Shown here in pieces: positions 22,947-36,100 of a DNA stretch of 64,000 nt. The notes below the pieces were generated by a model. That model made no database searches and had not been told where the DNA came from. It worked only from the letters and a program-made list of their open reading frames with translations. Positions within the stretch are counted from its first letter, which is position 1. Every line of letters begins with the position of its first letter. The translations under genes were made by a program, and so were the position numbers. The stretch is from Aplectana chamaeleonis (taxonomy: Eukaryota > Nematoda > Chromadorea > Rhabditida > Cosmocercidae): positions 62,001 through 126,000 of the forward strand of contig JAPDOI010000157.1 of the NCBI GenBank assembly GCA_029168955.1, written 5' to 3'.

Positions 22947-23812
22947 TGTCGACTATACTTGTTATCCGAAGATAATCTTTCGGATAATGGAGCGATTCAG
23001 ATGCCATTTTTCCAATGATTCGGATACGGATATCCGATCGGATAATTTCGGATTCGGAACAAAGTTAAGGAACGGTGGAACATAAATCAGGTATTCATGG
23101 CAAGCCTTTGAAAACATCCATAATTGAGCAAACAGTACGGCCCTAGTTATACACCAGCGTTTCGCCGCCGATGGCTTCCGCGGCATGTCTGCTATTGGTC
23201 AATTTCGAAATCTGACCAATCGCAGGCGTCTCGCAAAAACCAGCGGCACCGAATCGCCGATGTATAACTAGGGCCTAATACCTCATTGCATTTGCAGCAT
23301 GTTAACATACAAAATTCAAGCTTCATATTTGTATATTAATAAAAATATGAAAACAAATCTTCAATTACTTTATCGTCGCTGGAATACACAGTATTATCCA
23401 TACACTGGTTTTTCTGGGCAACCAACAAGTAAAAAGTATGCAAAGCGACTATACAAAAAACTTCTACACTGAATAACTAGTCACTTGGTCATACCACTTG
23501 ACCACGCCCATCTTTCGGCGCCGCAACGACTCTTCCGATGTCGGGAGGAAAATCCTGGGTTGATGTACTAAACAGAAGGCGATACGGAAAATGGGCTTGG
23601 CCCCGTGCAATTTTCACCGATTCTATCCAAAAATTATCCAATTTTATCCGAATTTTTGCCCCTTCGGATAATGGTTTGATTCAGATAATGCCGATTTTAA
23701 ATTTCCCGGATATTGGTTCAATTCAGATAACGCGTTTTTTTCGAATTTTCGGATTATACGAATCTCGGATATCCGAAGAGGAGTGATTCGGATACTAAGT
23801 ATAGTGTCGACA
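22947..23812. mobile_element. Inverted-repeat element rich in CGGATAAT motifs
   Basis: The left end TGTCGACTATACTTGTTAT matches the reverse complement of the right end, AGTATAGTGTCGACA up to 23812. Many ttatccga/cggataat motifs lie inside both arms. A smaller MITE (23139-23275) is nested in it. No coding sequence is visible. Confidence 0.55.
23139..23275. mobile_element. 137-bp MITE of the GGCCCTAGTTATACACC family
   Basis: Its ends are identical in kind to those of the 1.09-kb element at 21458-22548: ggccctagttatacaccagc at the left and gatgtataactagggcc at the right. The flanks tac and taa fit a diverged TWA duplication. It is probably mobilised by the same Harbinger-type transposase. Confidence 0.75.
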
Positions 23813-24520
23813 CATCTCACGGGGGCGCGATAGCAGCTATCCACATCCGACTCCAGGAGCCTTGAATGATGGTTGTGAGTGTGCACCTGGGGGTTAGACT
23901 GCATTCAGAGCAGGGGTGGGCGGGAAATTCTTTTCGCTAAATTTTTTACCGGTCAATGTGGTAAAAACGGAAAATTCGGTAAAAACTCTGACTTTGGCGT
24001 CTATCCCATACGATAGCACAAATGACGAATAATATTTATGTATGTGTAATTTTCAATAGCGCATGAAGATAGTGACAATAATGAGTGAGTTTTACATATT
24101 AAACTGAGCTCAACGGCTCAACCTAATCAGCGGGATGTTGATTTTGAGAAAAGCAACATTTCAAAATTTTCTGTCGTCAAGGCCTCTGTAGTTAATCAAA
24201 ATCGGGCCAGCTGAGAAAACCATCATTTCCGCCTAACTGTGCCAAGGGGCGCAAAAGTACTTATTGTGGAGTCGTTCCAGAACTGCAGTGGATTCAGTGT
24301 TGCTTCCGGGGGCTCCGAAAAGAATTTTTCCAGTTCCTGAATTATCTGCTCCGGGAATCTGCTGGGTTGCAAACCTGTTGACATTTCTGAACAAAATATG
24401 TATTTTTCGAATTGGTATTTCGATAAGAAGCACGTGACACAAAAAGTGAAGGGAACGTTTGAACATTCAAAAAGTAGGCCAGAGGGTTAAAAAAGAGTTA
24501 TAGTTCATTTCCGCAATGCA
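23813..24520. other. No feature recognised
   Basis: AT-rich sequence with no open frame of recognisable family and no inverted repeat that I can pair. Confidence 0.4.
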
Positions 24521-24672
24521 GTTCAGTCTGCGAAGTGCACGCTGATTGCGAAAGCGTGCTGCGGAGATCACCCTGGCACCGAAGGCAAAAACTGCCCGGA
24601 TGATCCCACATCTGTCTGAAGATACTCGCAACCGCACGCTTTCGCAATCAGCGTACACGTAGCGGACTGAAC
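24521..24672. mobile_element. 152-bp foldback MITE
   Basis: The left arm gttcagtctgcgaagtgcac pairs with the right arm ending in agcggactgaac, and both contain gctgattgcg/cgcaatcagc. The central part (gatcaccctgg..gatcccacat) recurs at 58747-58872 inside the broken hAT transposase, so this is a dispersed family. Confidence 0.55.
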
Positions 24673-25468
24673 GCGTGTGCGGGGATGAATTCTACAAAAA
24701 GGAATAAGAAGGATATCGCGCCAAAGGCTGCCATAACAGTAGCAAATCAAAGAAATACGAGAAAGTAGGCTGATTGGGCGGAAAACACCCAAGTGTTCTT
24801 ATGGTAAGAATTTCGGCAATTTTCTAGAAAAACTCGGTTTATCGGTAAACTGAAAATGCACACCCCTGATCCAGAGTGCGATCGCTGATCGCCGTGAGGG
24901 CATGTTTTGAATGCAGATCGACGTGCGACGCGATCTCGACCTATGCTCATGGTTATCATTTCATCGCGCCACACAGCGATCGAACTCTGAAAGAGGCCGT
25001 ACGCTTCCGACCCAAGCTATTCCAGCAATCGACGCAGGGCGAAACAGGAACTAGACAGCTCTATTATGCCGGTCTGGACTTGTTTCATTTCACTTAGGAC
25101 CGACGATAGTTTTGCAAATGCACCCTGACCTGGAAGATGTTTCTCGAGGTTGGTTTTGGGTTAATGTTTCCATATATAATGACAGCAAATTTCTTGCCAT
25201 TCATCAAATCGCAATTAACAATTTTTTTCATTCATTCAAAATTTATTCAGTCAAAAAAAATCATAAAAGTTATATAGCTAGTTGAAAATTATTCGAATAA
25301 TTTCGGAATAACGAATAGTTTCAGCTTTATGAAAGAGTATACTTCTAAACTTTCATGACTTGAGAGAGCCTTGCCCCATTAAGTAATACTTGAAGCAGAA
25401 ACAATCGGAGCAAAACGTTCCGAAACCTACGTATATGAGGTATTGCTCCGAAATTGTATTGTGCTACT
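24673..25468. other. No feature recognised
   Basis: Nothing I can name on either strand. Short open frames here have no family resemblance and overlap each other in several frames. Confidence 0.4.
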
Positions 25469-26338
25469 GTGCTTATCTGGGCCAAATTCCGGTCCGCAAT
25501 TGCGTCTCGACACGCTTTGCGGCCGCACGCGCACGAGTCAGTCGAGTTTCCAGCGCTAAAGCCGACCCTATATGGCTTTTTTATACAGTTTTCTCGAATT
25601 TTGTTTACTTTCCAGTTTCTAAAACCCACCTACGCAGAAATTCGTGGGGAAGTTCCCGAGAACGACAGCAGAACTTCCCTCGAAACAACTGGGGAACTTC
25701 CCACGAATCGAGGGGAGGCGGAGGGGACCTCCGGCTAGCAGGTCTTTCCTTGTTCTCCCGATCGCCAGTCTTCCCCAAGCTGTCGCAACCCAACACCCAT
25801 TGGTCATTGATTTATCAAAAGTCGGCTGGCCGAAACTCGTCGTTTTAAAGTTTCCTGTTTCCCGAAACAGGAATAGGGCCAAAAATATTCACCTTTGTCG
25901 AAAGGTTACGGTGAAGCTTGTTATCTCCCCTGGTAATTTGGACATAGATACCTTACACCGCCCTCGAGTGGCAGTTTTGCTCCCTCAACTTGCGAAGTGC
26001 GGGACCACCTCGCGACTAGCCCGTTTGCATCATCGTATACACTGCGGCTTTGTTTTCTCGTTCATCATGCTCGGGGGGAGGCCATCGGAACAACCGTGAA
26101 GCGAACTTCCCTTGTTCTCCCCCGAGTTGACTGTTTCGAACGCCTTATCGTTGTGTATAATTCAACGAGTGATAACGACCAAATCAGGTCTATTGTCCTC
26201 GGGAACTTCCCCACAAATATCTGAGTAGAGTCAGCAGATCGGCGGCTGCGGCGCTGGAAGCTCTTCTGACTCGGGAGCGTACGGACGCAAAGCGTGTCCA
26301 GACGCAATTGCGGACCGGAATTCGGCCCAGATAAGCAC
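25469..26338. mobile_element. Foldback element with long inverted repeats, 870 bp
   Basis: The left end gtgcttatctgggccaaatt and the right end (cggcccagataagcac to 26338) are inverted copies. The similarity continues inward through gtccgcaattgcgtct/agacgcaattgcggac and cacgctttgcg/cgcaaagcgtg. Palindromic ggGAAGTTCCC-like motifs recur at about 25643, 25690 and 26199. No target duplication is visible and no real coding sequence is seen. Confidence 0.6.
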
Positions 26339-26645
26339 ATTATCTATTTGTTAATTACATCCTGCGGATTATATTCCATGGCAGTATTTCTTCGCTATTC
26401 GTACCTCGTGATCGAAGAGACCGGCTCAGTTGAATACGTAGATTTTTCGCGAGCGTGACCCAATGAGAAATGGCTCTCGCCAAGAGCTAACCGCCGCATT
26501 CGGCCGCGCACGCGGTAGTTTTCGCAGCGCAAGCCCGGGACGGATAATCAGGATCCTATCACAGGCCAGGAGGGCGCCGCGCGCGACGTTGCGAAGACTC
26601 GACCATTAAATCGTTCCTCTTTCCAGACCCTACCTACTGTTGCAC

Positions 26646-26651
26646 TTTATT
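26646..26651 (-). terminator. Candidate polyadenylation signal of the 14-3-3 gene
   Basis: AATAAA on the minus strand, about 315 nt after the 14-3-3 stop codon. I saw no nearer exact copy between 26,652 and 26,964. A variant hexamer could be used instead. Confidence 0.35.
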
Positions 26652-26964
26652 GTATCGACAAGCCAACAGCACTCACAATTGCACGAGGCATCAACACTCT
26701 CGAAACACATCCGTATCGTGAGGAAACCGGGTCATGAGATTGGGGAAACAAATGGAGAAAATAACGGATGCTCCATACGTCGGTTCCACGCACTAATATT
26801 CAAGCTTGATAGGCGTGAACAGGTATGCATGCGACCACAGCGCTACCCGACCGCACTTAGACCGGTCTAGGGGAAAACACTATCACATTTACTTCTATAC
26901 ATTTAATTGATGAAATCGGGTTAGTAGAAAATAAAAATATCAGATCACAAGTGCTCTCTCGTTC

Positions 26965-27126
26965 TTAATTAGCACCCTCTCCTTGCTCGCCAGCGTCTTG
27001 ATCATCGGCAGCCGCGTCGGAAGTCCACAACGTGAGGTTGTCCCTCAGGAGCTGCATGATTAGCGTCGAATCCTTGTAAGAGTCTTCGTTGAGGGTATCC
27101 AACTCAGCAATAGCATCATCGAACGC
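26965..27126 (-). other. 14-3-3 coding exon 5
   Basis: 53 codons and TAA after a ctattaag acceptor, beginning [17 protein letters not shown], through [12 protein letters not shown], to an acidic tail ending GEGAN. The phase is 0, compatible with either alternative exon 4. Confidence 0.95.
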
Positions 27127-30100
27127 CTTAATAGAGATAGCTGTTAAGAGCACGCCACCGATAGTTGACAAGATGAAACACCTGTTTAGCCAGTTGGCAA
27201 GCTCTATCGGGACTTGATGCAACTTCGTAGAAAAACACTGAGTAGTTCAATGCTAGGCCAAGGCGCACGGGATGAGTAGTTTCCAAGTTCTCTTTGGCAA
27301 TCTCGAGTGCTTCCGCGTAGCTGCCCTGACCCGTGCTCGCCACCGCTAGAAATTTCAAACACATCACTTCACCTGTTTCGCCAATTGACACGCCTTATCA
27401 GGGGCATTCAAAATCTCGTAGTAGAACACCGAGAAATTGAGAGCGAGGCCAAGGCGGATGGGGTGAGTGGGCTGCATCTTGTCCTTCGCGATGTCAAAAG
27501 CTTCCTGGTATGACTGCTGCGACTTCTCCACTACCGCTGTAACAAAAACAAAACGAAATTTTTACCAAGGACAATAACACTTAACAGTGACACCGTTGCT
27601 GCTCAAAATGAATTATTGCGAATACCTTATGAATATGCAAAATCTGGCCTTCGGCGGTGCTCACGAATGTGTAAAACCTTCCAGCCTTCCGGCTGAGCTG
27701 ACTACTTCAAAACACTTCCATCCCCATTGCGAAATAGAAAACAAGGTTTCACAGAAGTCAGTACTGAATTACCGCACCGTGACTGCACAAACAGCAGTCC
27801 AGCAGGCTCTCATTTACATCAACTATCTTGGTGTGGCTGCGGCCAGGCAGCTGTCGATAAACCCGCCTGACAGTGGATGTAAGTCAGTACCGTCCACCAT
27901 TATTCGGCCAGGCGCAAGAAATTGCGATCTCCTCGTACTGAGGAAATGCACTAGACGAAAAATACCGTGCGGGTACAAATTGCCACGATAGCCGTAAAAT
28001 ATAGTGTATGGTGCAATTACACAACTCACACCGGGGATCACGCCTGTAATTCCAGTGCAACGGCATTCTCAATAAATAATCACATAGGAACGGTTGTTTG
28101 GCGGTGGAAAAGGGATTGCCGGTGCAACCGCGGAAGCAAGAATAGAGAGAGATATCAGGTTGAAATCATTTGAGACCCTGGATGGACGGTGCAGCCTTCG
28201 GCTGCACCGTCAGGCAAGGGAGGTAATCCCCGGATGGAGGCTGATTTTAGTGTTCGCTGCAATTCGGAGTGGTTTAAATCATTTGAGACCCTGGATGGAC
28301 GGTGCAGCCGAAGACCGTCAGGCAAGGGAGGTAATCCCCGGGTGGAGGCTGATTTTAGTGTTGGCTACAATTCGGAGTGATTTAAATCATTTGAGACCCT
28401 GGATGGATTTGTGTAGCCTTCGGCTGCACCGTCAGGCAAGGGAGGTAATCCCCGGGTGGAGGCTGATTTTAGTGTTGGCTACAATTCAGGTGGTTTAAAT
28501 CATTTGAGACCCTGGATGGACGGTGCAGCCTTCGGCTGCACCGTCAGGCAAGGGAGGTAATCCCCGGGTGGAGGCTGATTTTAGTGTTGGCTACAATTCG
28601 GAGTGGTTTAAATCATTTGAGACCCTGGATGGACGGTGCAGCCTTCGGCTGCACCGTCAGGCAAGGGAGGTAATCCCCGGGTGGAGGCTGATTTTAGTGT
28701 TGGCTACAATTCGGAGTGGTTTAAATCATTTGAGACCCTGGATGGACGGTGCAGCCTTCGGCTGCACCGTCAGGCAAGGGAGGTAATCCCAGGTGGAGGC
28801 TGATTTTAGTGTTGGCTGCAATTCGGAGTGGTTTAAATCATTTGAAACCCTGGATGGACCGCGCAGCCTTCGGCTGCACCGGCAGGCGAGGGAGGTAATC
28901 CCCGGTGGAGGTTGATTTTAGTGTTGGCTGCGATTCGAAAAAACATTTAAAACCAAAATCGGCAAGGAAGGAAAACTTCGGGTGTGGGCCGATCTTACTG
29001 TTGGTCAAAACTCTGATTGAAGAAATGAAACCGAGCAGCCTTATAGTCAGAGTGAATAGATAACAAACGAGGTTGAAATTCTTGTCTGATTACCCAAAAT
29101 CCCTTCAATTACCAAGCCTGTACCCTTAATAACTTTCAGTCACATTTCACTGCCACTTTCATGAACATTTCTACCTGAAATTACCGCTTTCCGAAGGAGA
29201 CGTGAAAGTTTTTTCAAGATTTCCGCAGCTAATCAATAAAATAGGCGTCAATGTTACCATGGATTCTGCATCTACACCATCACACACGCCATTTTACGGC
29301 TATCGTGGCAATCGGTACCGCACGGTATTTGGAGTTTACTAGGAAATGCTACCTGCGTTTTCTAGCATGTATATTTTTTGTGTTAAAAATTTCTTGTCTG
29401 CATTGTAAATTTCGAAAACACATTTTAGCACTGGCTTGAAAACACTAAACTGTATATCTTTTTAGTTGTATGCTTTCTGTAAGGATTCATCACCACTTGT
29501 TCACTTCAAAATTCAAAACGTATTGAAAATCTTGTTGTTTCTCCAAGGGGTGGTTCCGCATGGCAGCTACGACACGGAGGCCCCCGTTACAGTTGGTGAA
29601 AATCTTGGGAGTACTTCTGATTTCGCCCTACTCCCACTCGGTTGATAATCATGCACAATTTATGACTCAAGAACGCATTCGGACGCAACGGGTGCATTTT
29701 CTTCGGCTGGGCTTGCTTGCGAAAGTTTAATATCGACCGGTGGGCTACGGACGGACTCATCAGTTGCATTTTCTGTACCCCTTTGTCCACCAATCCGGTA
29801 CATATCGACCGGTTAGGACTCGGCCAGCCCAAACCCACCTTCCAATCAAGACCGAATAAATCATCTTGTGTAGCTGTCAGTATCAGTAGGGACAAAAATC
29901 TTGTCCAGTTCGATACAGCAGAACCGCCTACGATCGAAGTGATCCCGAGTGGAAATTGAATTGCAAGAGGAGGGATAGTTCCGTTTTTGCGTACTGAAGA
30001 CAACATCTCTCAGAACCCTTCTTGAAATGGCCTGCGAGGCTACTCGCCCCCGTTAGGCTCCGTCCATAGCGGACGAAAAACGTTAAGGCATCGGAGCATC

Positions 30101-33100
30101 ATGCGCCAGCGCTCAAACGCTGGTGCATGACCCTCGACGGCTGGCGCATTCAACGTGTCCGAGGACGGCACGTGGTTAACGATGGTATCGATAATATTAA
30201 TGACAACCGTTAGGTGCCGTCCATTGCAGACGACCCAGCGCCAAGTGACGCTGGGGGTTTGTATCTTTAAACTCTGGTACCGCCGTAGTGACCTGTTGGT
30301 TTCGATCAATAACAGCAGCGGAGCGGTGGGCTTCGGTGAAATATAACTAGTGATAAGGAGGTTCCGACGAAAAAGCCACCGCTCCGCGCTGTGATAATCG
30401 AAATCAACAGGTCATTACGGCGGTACCAGAGTTTAACATTCGTTATTGATCTGACTCCCCAGCGACCACTGGGGCCGGCCTGTCGCTGACGGTGGAGTCA
30501 TAGCGGCAGTAGCGGCTGTCACCAACATTACCGATACCATCGTTAACCACGTGCCGTCCTCGGACACATTGAATGCGCCAGCCGTCGAGCGCCATGCGTC
30601 AGCGTTTCAGCGCTGGCGCATGTCGCTCCGACGCCATGAAGCTTTGCCGCTGGTCGTCTGCTATGGACGGAGCCTTACGGTCACTGTGCCTCCACCGTCA
30701 GCGACTGGCCGGCTGCAGTGGTCGCTGGGGAGTCAGATCAATAACAAATGCTGAAGATGCAAACCCCTAGCGTCACTTCGCGGTAGCTTTACGCTTGGAC
30801 GTCTATGGACGGAGCCTTAATGCGATGCGCTACGCGATTATGGATCGCGGATTGAAACCAAGGGGTGGAGGAAGATTTGAGGCATGTGACAGCCTTATGA
30901 AGCTCCTATAGCTCCGAGAGGAAAGGAATTTGAAGTTTAGGTTCGTTTTCGCACTGGCGGAAATGGAGAACGGGGGCGTGTTTTCCGTCTCCCTTTGCAA
31001 TGATCTGCTATTGTATGGCGATTTCATGACAACTCGTACCCGCCGCGATTTCAGGCGTTCCGGTGTCTGCCAAGTAAGCCCAATCGGTAGTCGGATTTCG
31101 CGCGCAATTCGAAGTCCCTAGGCCACCCACCCCTTTGCTTTCGGAAGGTAAGGAAACCGGGGGGAGGGGGTTCTTAGGTTTTGCACCGGGAAGAACACTG
31201 TTGTAACGTCACCAAGGCCTGGCGGGATTGGATTCTCCGAGAATCTCGTGAGGGTAAGAAACTGTACAAGCCCATTCTTCACACTTCTGCAAGCCTATGA
31301 TTTTGATGAAGTGCCTATAATATCCCAATCGCGACCATCCGCCGGGCTCTTTCGCTTCAAGATTTAGAACTAAGTTGCCACATGTTAGAGCATCAAACAA
31401 ACGCTCAGCAAAACTCACAGCTTCGATCTTCTCCGGATGCTACTTCAGCGAGATACCGGTAGTAGTCGCCCTTCATCTTCAAGTAGAACACCTTGGACTC
31501 TGGATTGCCAGCCTTGGGGATCAGGAATTTGTCGAGCAAGTTCTAAAGCAAAAACAGCATGTAAAAACGAGCTAAGGAAATTGTAGAACCAAAACGAAAA
31601 GCAAACGAACCAAAACGTCTTGGCAAATGTCACGGAGCTCTTTTTCGACCTTCTCGCGGTACTCTTTGGCCATCTGTTGCTTCTTCTCAGAACCCTCCGT
31701 CTTCTGTTCAATTGATGAAATGACTCTCCAGCTTGATCGGCGGGCACCAACCACGTTCTTATAGGCAACAGAAAGCAGATTTCTCTCTTCATTCGAAAGC
31801 TCCGCACCCAATTCGGTAACCTTCTTCATGGACTGCGCCATGTCATCGTATCGTTCGGCCTAAAAAGAGTACCATAACAAAAACAACGAGAGATACAACC
31901 TTAACAGAATGGATGGTCGTTCCATGGCGCCAAACAGTGAGGGCGGGCAGATCAGAGAGAAGGCCACAGCTACTGGTCAACCCCACTACGACGACGAATG
32001 ACGCTGCATAGATCCTCCATCTGATCTGCCCGCCCTCCTCTCTGTTTGGCGCCGAGAGACGACCACCCTGACAGATTGTTCTCCCAAATTCAAGCACAAC
32101 GTTTGCTAAGCTTCACTGACGTATGATCGTCCTCATCTGCTCACGCACTTAAAAACGGCAGGCGGTTTTAAACCCCTAATGCTCTTAAACACACCCCGGC
32201 CGTCTGCTTCCGTGCTCAGAGACACAGACCGCTCAGGCACTCGGGAGAACGGCCGTCGCACCATTAGCGGCCGGGGCTCCGATCAGTGAATGATATCAAA
32301 AGGTGCGCGGGCCGGTGTTCTCTACCGTAATCTGCTCATGCGAAGAAGGGCCGCGGTCTCTAAGCGGTCCACGAATCTATCCAAAACCGTTCCAAACATT
32401 CCCAGAAGTTGTTGAACCACAACCGCAACAGGGAGACCCCCACCGCCCACAACAAAGGGCTTCATCTTCATCGCCAAGGTCCGCGACGAGTACATCCTCT
32501 AAGTGGACCACGGGAACGCCCACCAGCAATCAAAAATATGCTAACCTCCGGAGTGGCTCGAAGTCCCCTTGCAGGGCTTACATCGAAATGCCGAATGAAG
32601 ACTCTGCTCGATTAAAAATAATGTGGAAGGACACAGGAGAGTTTCGCACCCACGTCAGGATTAAACCCACCCAGTGGCTCTGACCCCTTGGGAAAAATCG
32701 AGGGACTCTTCGCAACCACAAAAGCATTTAGAAAAATCTCCAGTGGGCAAAACTACGACATTTACTTAAAGACTTGCTTCGACCCCATTATGTGTTGTTC
32801 CGATGACTCGAGTGAAATGATGCGCCTTTTACGACCGGCTGCCCGCCCACGTGATAAGCACGTGATCAACTGATTCAATCAATTGATGCACTTGCGCGAG
32901 GAAGCGATCCGCGCAATTCTACCAGCCCAAAAAGTTGCGACATGTAAGCACGCGATTTGACAATTCCTAGGGCATTACTTCACCTCTTAAAGGGCTTTCA
33001 GAGTAGGTTCGCTGCGAAATTCGCTGCCACACGGATTGTACAAAACCTAGGGAGTGCTAGGTAGTACTCCGTAGCACTCCCCATCTCTTGTACAATCCCT

Positions 33101-36100
33101 GCGACAGCGAATCTCGCGGTGACGCCACTATGAAAGCCTCTTTAATATGAATTCACAGCTCCTACGAGAACTTTTAGTCTTTTATTAGGGAACCATCCGC
33201 ACGATGGTGTCTAGAGCATTCGCCGCAGGTGAGCAATACCGTGGATACTATCTATCAGCCCCAAGACACTGCTGACCGCGAGCATACGAGTCATGGCCAG
33301 GTTATACTTATGTCGTTTATACTTCACCAAGCGGGGCGGCGAAGCCCGATCCTATAACGACGGGATTATGAGATTACATTCTGCCCTCGAGTGCAAGGCA
33401 ATGCACCCTTGGTGAGCTTCACCGAGGGGTGAGGGCGCAGCTTCAAATTAAGCTCCGAGGGAGGAGGGGCCGCAGACCTTAAGCCAAGGTTTTGGCCGAT
33501 TCCGAGATATTCCCAAAGATCGGGAAGAAATGCCGTTCATAAAAGGTGAAAAATTGATTCTCTCAGATCGGTTTGCTGTGATTTCGATTTCCAAGAGAAC
33601 TGATGAGAAAAGTTCTTAGCAAACTCCAGGGTCCACTTCTGAGCGCCCCCCCCCCGAACTAGTTTTACACCGCTTTTCTAACCCCTCCATCACCACTGAA
33701 GCAGGTTTTCGAAGAAGTTCCTCGTCCTAGTCCTAACAGGTTCAAATTTCATTAATGGAAGGATTACACACACCACCAACAGGGGAAGGGCCGCGAAAAA
33801 TTTCCAGGCTCTAGGGAAGGGGGCCGCACCTCACCATGGCGCGCCTTAGGATCCGTCCATAGCGAACGACAGGCGGCAAGCATCGGAGCGTCATACGGCA
33901 GCTCTGAACGCTGGCGCATGACGCTCGAAGGCTGGCGCATGCAACGTGCCCAGGACGGCACGTGGTTAACGATGGTATTGATAATATTACTGACAGCAGC
34001 TACGCCTCCACACAATACGTTAAAACTACGACTTTTACAGGCGTCACCGTCTACCATTACAGACAATCGTTTCGGGACCACCTCGGAATTTATTGGAGCC
34101 AAGACACGAAGAGCAGCGAATCGCCGCGAAAACAAGGCAGGGTTCTTGCATACATGTTCTGTGTATAGAGAATGATGACACAGCTTGCCTTAAACTTCTC
34201 CTTGACAGGTACCTAACATGAGTTTCTTGTACTGATTTACGGGCGATTGTGTGAATAGTTAGGCCCGTGGCCTGTGTCCTCAAGGAAAAAAAAACGTTTG
34301 AATTCAAACCGCGGCTGGCGCGGCGGTTTAATTCCCAGAGATTGAGATTTAGACCGCCATGCCAACCGCGATTTGAATTTACACGTTTTTTCCTGAGGAA
34401 ACAGGCCGCGGATCCAACCATAGATGCATAAGCATGCTTACGCTTTGGACCTGAAATTGACCGAGAATTCACGTAGAAAACAGTTTTTAGACGGTGAGCA
34501 CAACTTCGACATCATTTTTTGCGGAGCAGATTTTGTTGAGCATGTGTACTTTCCGCTCGTTAACCGGATTTTTCGTCTATATCACAGCCTTATACGTGTG
34601 GTCTCTTCGATTCCACGAAATCAACAAGTAACTACTACACTGTGATGACAAAGAAAACAGGGACACAAACAGCCACATTCGCTGTCGCAGGTCATTTTCT
34701 GGAACATTTGCATCTCTCTTGGCTTGCTGCCAATAGATGGCGGAGTGGTCCCGCCACGATTGTCTGTAACGGTGGACGGTGACTCCTGTTAAAGTCCTAG
34801 CTTCAACGTCTTGTCGCCTCCACCGTCAGCGACAGGCCGGCTTCAGTGGTCGCTGGGGAGTAAGATCAATAACAAATGTTGAAGATGCAAACCCCCAGCG
34901 TCACTTGACGATGGGACGTCTGCTACTCAGAAGTGTCATCAGAGCTCGTCAGCTATTATGTTTCCAGTCTTCATCTCGGAAGGATCGTTACATTTTAGGA
35001 ATTTTTTCTCAGGAAATTTCGGTCAACGGAGAGGGGGAGTCGTAGCTCTGCCGAAAACTGCCGTAACGGCATGCTCCACCCTGCCCCTGGTTATCGAGCG
35101 ACGACCATATTGTATCATCACATGATATTAGCGATTATTTCGACGTGATCTACTGGTGTTGGTCGCCGCTCGATAACCCGGAGCAGGGTGGAGCAGGCCG
35201 TTACGGCAGTTTTTGGCGGAGCTACGACCCCCCCCCTTTCCGTTGACCAAAATTTCCTGAGAAAAAATTCCTAAAATTTTACGGCTCCATGGCATTGCTC
35301 ACCCGCGGGCGAACGCGCCACGGTCCGGTGAGTGGCGCGCTCGCGGCGAACACTGAAAACACGCCACCGTTCAGAAATGGTCAGCGCTCCACACGAGTGA
35401 ATGACTATCGATTATTACAAGAAATAAACGCAGAAAAGCTAATAACGCTCCAGGACATGTCAATTTAACTGATTTCACCTCAAAGCGGGGATGTCGCGTC
35501 TCCGCACACATCGTCGCGCGCGAAGGAGCTCGCACGGGTGAGCAATGTACGCCTCCCAGTCAAACTAGACTACGCCTCCCAGTCAAACTAGACTTTTTAC
35601 GATTTTAGGAGTGTTACGATGAAATCGCCTTGAAACCTCTCAATAGGGGTTATTCGTGCTACCTAACACGAATTTGCAACCCGTTCATCGATTTTCGACA
35701 GATTACAGTGTGTAAACGGTGACGCCATTGATGGTAGGACTTCGGCGTATTTCGGCCACTGCAATCTGGCAATCGCTTCAGGACCCAAGCCCGATTTCCC
35801 TCTACATCGAAACCGCTTCGCAGCTTCATTTAGTTCAATTGGAGCGTTTCCGGTACGATTTCGCTCTGGAGCGTACTAGGTCATCCATGTAGAGGTTCGA
35901 TCACATCAGAACTTGTCAGCGCAGCGATTTTTTCAAACTTTCAAGACCAATCTCCTCTAACTCTACGCGTGATAGCTTAGAAAGAGGCAATCAAACTGAA
36001 AACCTTACGTTGTGCTCCTTATTGACTTCATAGGCCTCCTGACTCTCTTGATTTTGCAGGGGATGGAGAACCCCGGGTTGGTGAGAACTTTGCGGAGTGT

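Noticed and set aside
25390..26099. Overlapping frames of about 150 codons in the 25.4-26.1 kb region
   Set aside because: They lie in the foldback element at 25469-26338, in several frames and both strands at once, with no family match.
27587..27991. Plus-strand 134-codon open frame inside 14-3-3 intron 3
   Set aside because: Antisense to an intron, no known motif, and its first codon is not ATG.
28171..28955. CRISPR-like array
   Set aside because: The whole 113-bp unit is repeated, not short repeats with unique spacers, and the context is a nematode intron.
29587..30006. Minus-strand 139-codon open frame in 14-3-3 intron 3
   Set aside because: Overlaps an 80-codon frame on the other strand; no domain and no splice context.
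32303..32683. 126-codon open frame in the large intron, possible nested gene
   Set aside because: Proline/serine-rich start and no recognisable domain; GC-rich composition alone can keep a frame open.
33300..33480. Structured GC-rich stretch that might be a small nuclear or other RNA gene
   Set aside because: No match from memory to U1, U2, U4, U5, U6 or 5S RNA, and no Sm site or promoter I can point to.
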